Assembly: GCF_000424625.1 (NCBI RefSeq)
Contig: NZ_AUKG01000001.1
Span: 1,798,001 to 1,862,000, forward strand
DNA: 64,000 bases
Reading direction: 5' to 3'
From: Conexibacter woesei Iso977N
Lineage (GTDB): Bacteria > Actinomycetota > Thermoleophilia > Solirubrobacterales > Solirubrobacteraceae
In this document: positions 58,853 through 64,000 of the stretch, in pieces
How the letters are laid out: every line of letters starts with the position of its first letter
Numbering within the stretch: position 1 is the first letter of the stretch
Position numbers and translations under genes: made by a program
Notes under the pieces: generated by a model
Databases searched by the model: none
What the model was told of the DNA's origin: nothing
Seen by the model: only the letters and a program-made list of their open reading frames with translations

Positions 58853-59797
58853 ATGATGTTGAACCTCACCAAGTCATTCATGTTGGCCGCGGTCTGCGCC
58901 GCGGCGCTGCCCGCCGCGGCGTCGGCGGCGCCGAACGCCGACGGCACGAGCACCGTGCTGACCTACACCAGCGGCAGCCGCGCGACGGACGTCGCCTCCT
59001 CGCTGCCGGTCTCCGGGACGACGACCGTCTTCGACGCGACCGCCAACCCGACGGCGAGCGGCACCTGCGCGGTCGGCGCGGCGCACACCGTGACGTGCTC
59101 GGCGATCTTCGACGACACGGCGACGCTCGGCGGCGGCGACGACATCGCCAAGTTCGCTGCGCAGGGCCGCGTCACGGCGGCCGGTGGGTCCGGCAACGAC
59201 CAGATCTACGGCTGGGGCATCGGCACGCGCCTGACCGGCGACGGCGGCGACGACCTGCTGATCGGCAGCGCCGACGGCACGGCGTTCGCCGCGGGCGGCG
59301 CGGGCGCCGACCGGATCTACGCCCACGGCGCCGGGACGAGCGTCACCGGCGACGGCGGCAGGGACACGATCGTCATCGACTCGACGCAGCCCGGAGTCGA
59401 CGGCGGCGACGGAGCCGACACGATCGCGATGTCGCGCTCGGCCAACGCGGGCACGGTCGCCGGCGGCGCCGGCAACGACCTGATCGCGGCGTTCAGGTCC
59501 ACCGACAGGTTCGCCACCGGCGGCGCGACCTACGACGGCGGGATCGGCAACGACACGATCGACGTGTCCGGCGACGGCACGGCGTTCGGCAACGACACGG
59601 TCACCTGCGGCGACGGCATCGACACCGTCTACGCCGACCCGACCGACACGGTCGCGGCCGACTGCGAGACGGTCGTCCTCGCCGCGCCGCCCGCCGGCAG
59701 CCCGATCGCGGCGCTGCCCGCGCTGGCCAACCAGTACAAGGTCGCGTCCGCGCTGAACCCGAGGTCGCTGCCCAACGGCCCGATCACCGGGTTCTAG
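58853..59797 (+). CDS. Secreted GGxGxD-repeat protein (paralogue of the preceding gene)
   Basis: The 314-residue protein repeats the layout of the previous one: signal peptide, short beta domain (CAVGAAHTVTCSAIF), GGxGxD repeats and CGDGIDTVYADPTDTVAADCETVV (read around its two Cys). Two ATG codons (58853, 58856) follow GAGAGGAAG. The pair looks like an old tandem duplication. Extracellular matrix or S-layer-like roles are possible; no toxin domain is present. Confidence 0.88.
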   Translation: MMLNLTKSFMLAAVCAAALPAAASAAPNADGTSTVLTYTSGSRATDVASSLPVSGTTTVFDATANPTASGTCAVGAAHTVTCSAIFDDTATLGGGDDIAKFAAQGRVTAAGGSGNDQIYGWGIGTRLTGDGGDDLLIGSADGTAFAAGGAGADRIYAHGAGTSVTGDGGRDTIVIDSTQPGVDGGDGADTIAMSRSANAGTVAGGAGNDLIAAFRSTDRFATGGATYDGGIGNDTIDVSGDGTAFGNDTVTCGDGIDTVYADPTDTVAADCETVVLAAPPAGSPIAALPALANQYKVASALNPRSLPNGPITGF

Positions 59798-59813
59798 GAG
59801 GAGGACGGTCATC

Positions 59814-61016
59814 ATGCTCCCGCGGATCCGTGCCCACGTCGCCACCGCCTGGTGGGACCTCCGCACGGATCTGCGGGGCGACCGCCCGCGCGCCGGCGGC
59901 TACCGCCCGGCGCTCGACACGCTGCGCGCGGTCGCCGTCATCGCCGTCCTGCTTCTGCACGAGCGCGTGTCGTGGCTGAAGGGCGGCGGCCACGGCGTCG
60001 ACCTGTTCTTCGCGCTCTCGGGCTTCCTGATCACGACGCTGCTGCTGCGCGAGCGGAAGCGGCGCGACGGCGCGATCGACGTCGGGCGCTTCTACGGCCG
60101 GCGCCTGCTGCGCCTCGGCCCGGCGCTGGCGCTGCTGTTGTTGGTGGTCTTGCCGATCGCGCTCAGCGGCCACGAGGACACCGTCAACGTCCTGGCCACC
60201 GCGACCTACAGCGCCAACTGGGTCAGCGCGCTGTCGACGCACTCGCTCGGGATGCTCGCACACACCTGGTCGCTGGCCGTCGAGGAGCAGTTCTACCTCG
60301 TCTGGCCATGCGTGGTGATCCTCAGCGCTCGGCGCTTCGGCGCGCGCGGCGTCTTCGTCGCGGCCGTGTCCGGCGCGGTGCTGTCGCTCGTCGTCCGGAT
60401 CGCGCTGGCCCGCCACGGGTCGAGCCCGGACCGGCTCCTGCACGGCACCGACACGACCGCCGACCAGCTGCTGTGGGGCTGCGCGCTGGCGGCCGCGGCG
60501 ACGCTGTGGCCCGAGCGGGTCCGGCAGCTCGTCCGGCTCGCGTTCGTCCCGGCCGTCGCGTTCCTGGCCGTCGTCTTCGTCCGCGACCTCCCGTACACGC
60601 ACGCGGGCTACACGTTCGGCTACGCGCTGGTCGCGCTGGCCGGCGCGGCGGTCGTCGGCCGCCTCGGCCTGGGGGAGGACCGCCTGACCCGCGCGCTGGC
60701 GCCGGCCAAGGTGGTGTGGATCGGGACGATCTCCTACGGGATCTACCTGTGGCACTACCCGATCGAGTATGAGATGCCCAGCGCGCTCGCCGACCACGGC
60801 AAGGCCGTGTCGGGCGCCGCCGCGCTGGTGCTGTCGATCGCGGCCGCGACCGCGTCGTTCTACCTGGTCGAGCGCCCGCTGCAGCGGCGCTTCCACGCCC
60901 GGCTGATGCCGGGCGCGGCGCCCGCCGCGGCGCCCGTGACCGAGCCCGAGCAGACGACGAGCCCCGCCGGGGCGGAGCTCGTCGGTGCTGCGGTGGTGTC
61001 GCGGTCGGCTAGTTGA
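59814..61016 (+). CDS. OafA/YrhL-type membrane acyltransferase
   Basis: The 400-residue protein has about ten transmembrane helices and the acyltransferase-3 signatures: an N-terminal RPALDTLRAVAVIAVLLLHE with catalytic His, HGVDLFFALSGFLITTLLL and the C-terminal ISYGIYLWHYP. It would O-acetylate the polysaccharide on the outer face. It is 16 bases after the GGxGxD pair, so probably the last gene of that transcript. The stop overlaps the convergent beta-helix gene by eight bases. Confidence 0.93.
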   Translation: MLPRIRAHVATAWWDLRTDLRGDRPRAGGYRPALDTLRAVAVIAVLLLHERVSWLKGGGHGVDLFFALSGFLITTLLLRERKRRDGAIDVGRFYGRRLLRLGPALALLLLVVLPIALSGHEDTVNVLATATYSANWVSALSTHSLGMLAHTWSLAVEEQFYLVWPCVVILSARRFGARGVFVAAVSGAVLSLVVRIALARHGSSPDRLLHGTDTTADQLLWGCALAAAATLWPERVRQLVRLAFVPAVAFLAVVFVRDLPYTHAGYTFGYALVALAGAAVVGRLGLGEDRLTRALAPAKVVWIGTISYGIYLWHYPIEYEMPSALADHGKAVSGAAALVLSIAAATASFYLVERPLQRRFHARLMPGAAPAAAPVTEPEQTTSPAGAELVGAAVVSRSAS

Positions 61017-62766
61017 TGCCGAGGTTCTTGCCGTCGCTGGCCTTGCCGGCGCCGATGGAGCCGGACGCCAGCTTGTAGCCCGCGTAGGTGGTGGGCTTCG
61101 AGCCGCCCGAGTAGGTCGGCGTGCCGCTCAGCGAGTGGCTGCCGGAGCCGTTCAGGTTGTAGTCCTGCAGGACGCCGCTGGACGACTGCGGCGACAGGAC
61201 CGACACGCCGTTGGTGAAGACGTTGTCCTTCACCGTCTCGTTGGTCGAGTTCTGGCCGCCGTTGGCCTGCCCGACCTCGACGACCCAGCCGCCGATGATC
61301 GTGTTGTGGCTGATGACGTCGTTCTTGCCGCCGCCGTCGACGATCGCCCACGGGTAGCCGCCGCTGGTGCCGACCATCACGTTGTTGGTGATCGTGAACG
61401 GCGAGCCGTTGCCGTCCGGCGACATGATGCCGGTCGACGTGTCGTGGAAGTAGTTGCTGTCCACGGTGACGTTGGCGGCGCCGTAGAACTGGATCGGGTC
61501 GACGTGCTGCGAGCAGCTGCCCTGGGTCAGGTTCGAGAACTCGTTGCCCTGGATCAGGATGTTGCTCGAGCTGCCGGTGATCTGGATGCCGTCCGAGCAG
61601 CCGCCGTTGCCGAAGTGGCTGTTCTTGACGGTCGCGCCGTTGGCCGACTGCGAGAAGGACAGGCGCCCCTCCCACGTGCCCTGGGGCAGGTTGTCGAAGG
61701 TGTCACCGTCGAAGACCAGGCCGGTGACGGTGCCGAGCACCGACGTCGGGTAGGTGAACTTCGAGTTGGTGATCGCGACGTTCTTGGAGCCGTTGATGAC
61801 CCAGCCGCCGAGATCCTGGATGCCGTCGAGGCGGACGTTGTTGACGTTCGACCCGAAGTTGATCTGGATCGAGACGCTGGCGCCGGAGGCCGGCTTGATC
61901 GTCACCTGCGACGACTTCGAGCCGCCGGTGAACGTGCCGTAGTTGCCGGACGCCAGGCAGATCGTCGCGCCGCCGGCGGCGTTGGAGAACGCGCTGGCGA
62001 ACGTCGAGGTGGTGGCGTTGACCGTGCAGCTCGACGCCGGGGGCGTCGGGTCGGTCGTCGGCGGGGTGGTGACCGGCGGCGTGGTGACCGGCGGGGTGGT
62101 GACCGGCGGCGTCGTGACCGGCGGCGTGGTGACCGGCGGCGTGGTGACCGGCGGCGTCGGGTCGGTCGTGGGCGGCGTGGTGACCGGCGGGGTGGTGACC
62201 GGCGCGACGTCGGAGTAGATCGACGCAGCGGCGGTGCCCCAGTCGGGACCGTTGGCCCAGGTCGTCGGCAGCGCGGTCAGCGCCGTGCTCGACGAGCCGT
62301 AGGTGCGCGAGCCCGAGGCGGCCTCGCGGTACTTCACGGTGCCGGTGGTCCCGGTCGGCTGCAGGACGCCCAGCCAGTAGGTGGTGCCCTTGGTCACCTT
62401 CACTGCAGTGAACGTGCAGCGGTTCCACGCGCCCGGGGTGGGCGAGGTGATGACGCAGCGGGCGAGCCGCCTGGACGCGGCGGAGCTGCCGCTGAACAGG
62501 CCGAGCTCGACCTTCGAGCCGGTGCTGCTCTTGTCCAGGTAGATGCTCAGGCGCGTCAGCGACGCGGTCGAACCCGCGGTGAGCTTGAAGTCCTGGCCAC
62601 GACCGGGCGTGTTGTAGTCGACGGTCGATCCGACGGACGAGGAGCCGATGTCGGCGCTCGCGGTCGCCGGCAGAGCGGCGGCGCATGCGGCGAGCGTCAA
62701 CAACGCGCCGGTGGTGCGGCGCGAGGTGGTCGGGATGCTGCGAACGGCGTGCCGGAAGTTGGGCAC
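61009..62766 (-). CDS. Secreted parallel beta-helix protein with N-terminal beta-sandwich domain
   Basis: The 585 residues have a signal peptide (ending ATASA near 37), an N-terminal beta-sandwich (about 40-195; GLFSGSSAASRRLARC, TYWLGVLQPTG), a linker of VTTPP repeats (residues 200-250) and a beta-helix (about 260-585). Family motifs include GGCSDGIQI, DPIQFYG, TGIMSPDGNG, YPWAIVDGG and GAGKASDGKNLGI; the CYEGRL motif appears as TWEGRL, without the Cys. GTG 62766 follows GGAGG; an upstream frame is open but lacks a signal peptide. The linker suggests binding to one surface while acting on another. Confidence 0.88.
   Translation of the reverse strand: MPNFRHAVRSIPTTSRRTTGALLTLAACAAALPATASADIGSSSVGSTVDYNTPGRGQDFKLTAGSTASLTRLSIYLDKSSTGSKVELGLFSGSSAASRRLARCVITSPTPGAWNRCTFTAVKVTKGTTYWLGVLQPTGTTGTVKYREAASGSRTYGSSSTALTALPTTWANGPDWGTAAASIYSDVAPVTTPPVTTPPTTDPTPPVTTPPVTTPPVTTPPVTTPPVTTPPVTTPPTTDPTPPASSCTVNATTSTFASAFSNAAGGATICLASGNYGTFTGGSKSSQVTIKPASGASVSIQINFGSNVNNVRLDGIQDLGGWVINGSKNVAITNSKFTYPTSVLGTVTGLVFDGDTFDNLPQGTWEGRLSFSQSANGATVKNSHFGNGGCSDGIQITGSSSNILIQGNEFSNLTQGSCSQHVDPIQFYGAANVTVDSNYFHDTSTGIMSPDGNGSPFTITNNVMVGTSGGYPWAIVDGGGKNDVISHNTIIGGWVVEVGQANGGQNSTNETVKDNVFTNGVSVLSPQSSSGVLQDYNLNGSGSHSLSGTPTYSGGSKPTTYAGYKLASGSIGAGKASDGKNLGIN
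62035..62213 (-). repeat. Tandem repeat encoding the VTTPP linker
   Basis: About ten units of 15 bases, each close to GTGACCGGCGGCGTG on the plus strand, encode the VTTPP linker; two TTDPTPP spacers break it. Such tracts are prone to length change. Confidence 0.75.
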
Positions 62767-62860
62767 GGGTGAGACCTCCGAGAGGGAGTTGATGGTCGGC
62801 GGCACGGCGACGTCCACGTCATGAGGACGCGCCAGGGGCGGTGCTGGAGGACCGGGAACA

Positions 62861-62889
62861 CTGAACGTTGGGCATTGCCCAACGTTCAG
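62861..62889. promoter_or_regulatory. 29-base near-perfect palindrome upstream of the beta-helix gene
   Basis: CTGAACGTTGGGCA and TGCCCAACGTTCAG are perfect complements around a single T. It lies 95 bases upstream of the gene starting at 62766. Its size and one-base centre resemble the element at 4781-4810, but the sequences differ. It is a good operator candidate for a dimeric or tetrameric regulator. Confidence 0.55.
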
Positions 62890-63042
62890 GCTCGTCGAAG
62901 ATTGGGGGCCTCGCACAATCGCGGCTCCCACACCCAGTGTCGGCTCCTCCCGCGAAGCCTCAACTAGGGATAAGGAACTCGGACGGGTATCCGACCCCCG
63001 ACTAGGGGAGGTTCGGTATGGAGCCTGACCGGTTGGTGTTTT

Positions 63043-63068
63043 GGGGATCCCCCGACCGAGGGATCCCT
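63043..63068 (-). terminator. Two adjacent GGGATCCC palindromes after the propeller gene
   Basis: GGGGATCCCC (63043-63052) and AGGGATCCCT (63059-63068) can pair to a hairpin with a short loop, three bases after the stop at 63072 on the minus strand. They may form a terminator. Confidence 0.4.
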
Positions 63069-63071
63069 ACG

Positions 63072-64000
63072 TCAGCTCGACGGGGTCGCGGCCGCCACGG
63101 TGGGCGAGTCCGCGGCCTTCATCCACACCTGCGGGTGCCCCGAGCCGTTCGCCGGGACGACCCACGTCGTCTCGTGCGCGTCGGCGTACAGGACGTGCGC
63201 GTCGTCGCGCCAGGAGAGCTGGTCGTCGATCGAGCGCGTCTCGGCGAGCGGCGTCTCCCTGCCCGTCGCGAGGTCCAGGACCGTGAAGCGCCACACCGTC
63301 GGGTCGCGCCGGATCGCCTTCTTGTAGGCGATGCGCGTGCCGTCGGGCGACAGCGCCGGGCACTCGACGTTCTCGTGGATCGCGGTGGCGGTCCTGCGCT
63401 TGATCGAGCCCTTGATCAGCCACGTGCGGGTGCCGGCGGCGGCGGTCGCGTAGAACGTGTCGCCGTCGTCGGCGAACGTCAGGCCCCAGAAGTTGCGGTC
63501 GCGGGCGGTGAACGGCCTGCCGTCGATCGTGACGTGGAAGTCCCTCTCGAGCTCGCCGACCTTCCTGCCGGTGGCCACGTCGATGATCGTCGCGACCGTC
63601 GAGAACTGGCCGGGCGCCGCGTAGGCGTGGCCGACGACGAACGCGGTCGTCCCGGCCCAGCGGCCGTCGGGGGAGATCCGGGCGCGGCTCGGGATGCCGG
63701 TGAGCGTGAGGTGGTGCGTGGCCTTGAGCTTCGCGTCGAGGATCGTCGCGTCGATCGCGGTGCCGACCACGTCGAGGCAGATCCCGTGGCCCGCGGCGAA
63801 CGCGACGCGTGAGCAGGACGTGCCGGCGGGCTCGCGCGGGCCGGGGGTCCCGTCGGCGTTCAGCGGCGCGACCGACAGGAAGCCGTAGGTGCTCGAGTGC
63901 GTGCGGTCGAGGTCGCGGAAGACGGCGAACGCCCTGCCGCCGGTGATCGTCTGCAGGACCGTGCCCCGCGAGGCGGCGACCGCCTTGGCCTGGTCGGCCC
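63072..64000 (-). CDS. Beta-propeller protein (TolB/WD40-like), 5' end outside the window
   Basis: The frame is open to the right edge, so at least 309 residues are encoded and the N-terminus is missing. Repeats of the PD40 type are visible (RISPDGRWAG, ALSPDGTRIAYKK, GLTFADDGDTFY, SWRDDAHVLYADA). Such proteins are secreted or periplasmic propellers that mediate protein contacts. Cys residues (TSCSRVAF, HGICLDV, VECPALS) suggest an exported protein. The function is not known. Confidence 0.8.
   Translation of the reverse strand, partial: ADQAKAVAASRGTVLQTITGGRAFAVFRDLDRTHSSTYGFLSVAPLNADGTPGPREPAGTSCSRVAFAAGHGICLDVVGTAIDATILDAKLKATHHLTLTGIPSRARISPDGRWAGTTAFVVGHAYAAPGQFSTVATIIDVATGRKVGELERDFHVTIDGRPFTARDRNFWGLTFADDGDTFYATAAAGTRTWLIKGSIKRRTATAIHENVECPALSPDGTRIAYKKAIRRDPTVWRFTVLDLATGRETPLAETRSIDDQLSWRDDAHVLYADAHETTWVVPANGSGHPQVWMKAADSPTVAAATPSS

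Larger units (their letters stand above)
62767..63071. other. Intergenic region with long palindrome
   Basis: The 305 bases hold the 29-base palindrome at 62861-62889, the ribosome site of the beta-helix gene, and two GGGATCCC-type palindromes near 63043-63068 that may end the propeller gene. Two ACTAGGG sequences (about 62963 and 63001) recur. No gene was recognised. Confidence 0.5.

Noticed and set aside
57889-59797. RTX toxins
   Set aside because: The GGxGxD repeats are present, but there is no pore-forming or protease domain, and the proteins have ordinary signal peptides rather than type I secretion signals.
1-64000. CRISPR arrays, insertion sequences, prophage genes, rRNA or tRNA genes
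   Set aside because: Looked for direct repeats with regular spacers, transposase or integrase proteins and tRNA-like folds; none was seen by reading. This is not an exhaustive search.

Overview
The window is high-GC actinobacterial DNA in which nearly every real gene throws long shadow frames on the other strand. The order lysS - clpC - radA - disA - carD - ispD - ispF is the conserved actinobacterial housekeeping neighbourhood. The mix of two-VOC proteins, DUF4082/FN3 giants, parallel beta-helix proteins, GGxGxD-repeat proteins and NarL/ECF regulators suggests class Thermoleophilia, probably Solirubrobacterales (Baekduia/Conexibacter/Solirubrobacter-like). That taxonomic placement is inference; no rRNA or tRNA gene was seen to test it.

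Positions 1-8200: the 3' part of lysS, a Fic/Doc-type toxin with a small upstream partner, clpC with a strong terminator, a one-domain cyclic-nucleotide-binding protein, a CDGSH iron-sulfur protein coupled to a gamma-class PLP enzyme, a lipoprotein, a two-domain VOC protein and a small membrane protein. Positions 8200-17600: radA, then a three-gene ECF sigma / membrane protein / secreted protein module that interrupts the usual radA-disA order, then disA, carD (apparent ATT start), ispD, a PHP phosphoesterase, ispF and a CPA1 Na+/H+ antiporter.

Positions 17600-23260 are regulatory: a soluble histidine kinase, NarL-type response regulators, a degenerate kinase, a lone receiver and an ECF-type sigma factor. 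The sigma gene is translationally coupled to the preceding regulator and to the start of a polysaccharide-type operon (DegT aminotransferase, Gfo/Idh/MocA oxidoreductase, a 1544-residue secreted protein with a DMFase-like domain, DUF4082 and FN3 repeats).

Positions 31000-62800 form an exopolysaccharide locus: four paralogous secreted parallel beta-helix proteins, a set of GT2 and GT4 glycosyltransferases, two Wzz-like proteins without a tyrosine kinase, an O-antigen ligase/polymerase-like protein, a Wzx-like flippase, a sugar-phosphate transferase, an epimerase, a second DegT aminotransferase, an acetyltransferase of each main type (LbH and OafA), a polysaccharide-deacetylase-like protein, a methyltransferase, a degenerate sugar nucleotidyltransferase and two secreted GGxGxD-repeat proteins. 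The window ends inside a beta-propeller gene.

The most striking signal is regulatory. Seven transcription units of the exopolysaccharide locus, including three divergent pairs, begin with the same ECF-type promoter, G(G/C)AA(G/A)-N17-CGTT, with exactly 17 bases between the elements every time and the start codon 8-13 bases after CGTT. The locus therefore looks like one regulon of an extracytoplasmic-function sigma factor, most simply the one encoded at 22591-23259 beside it. Many housekeeping-side genes instead show a -10 box (TAnnnT) placed so that the start codon is at or next to +1, that is, leaderless mRNAs.
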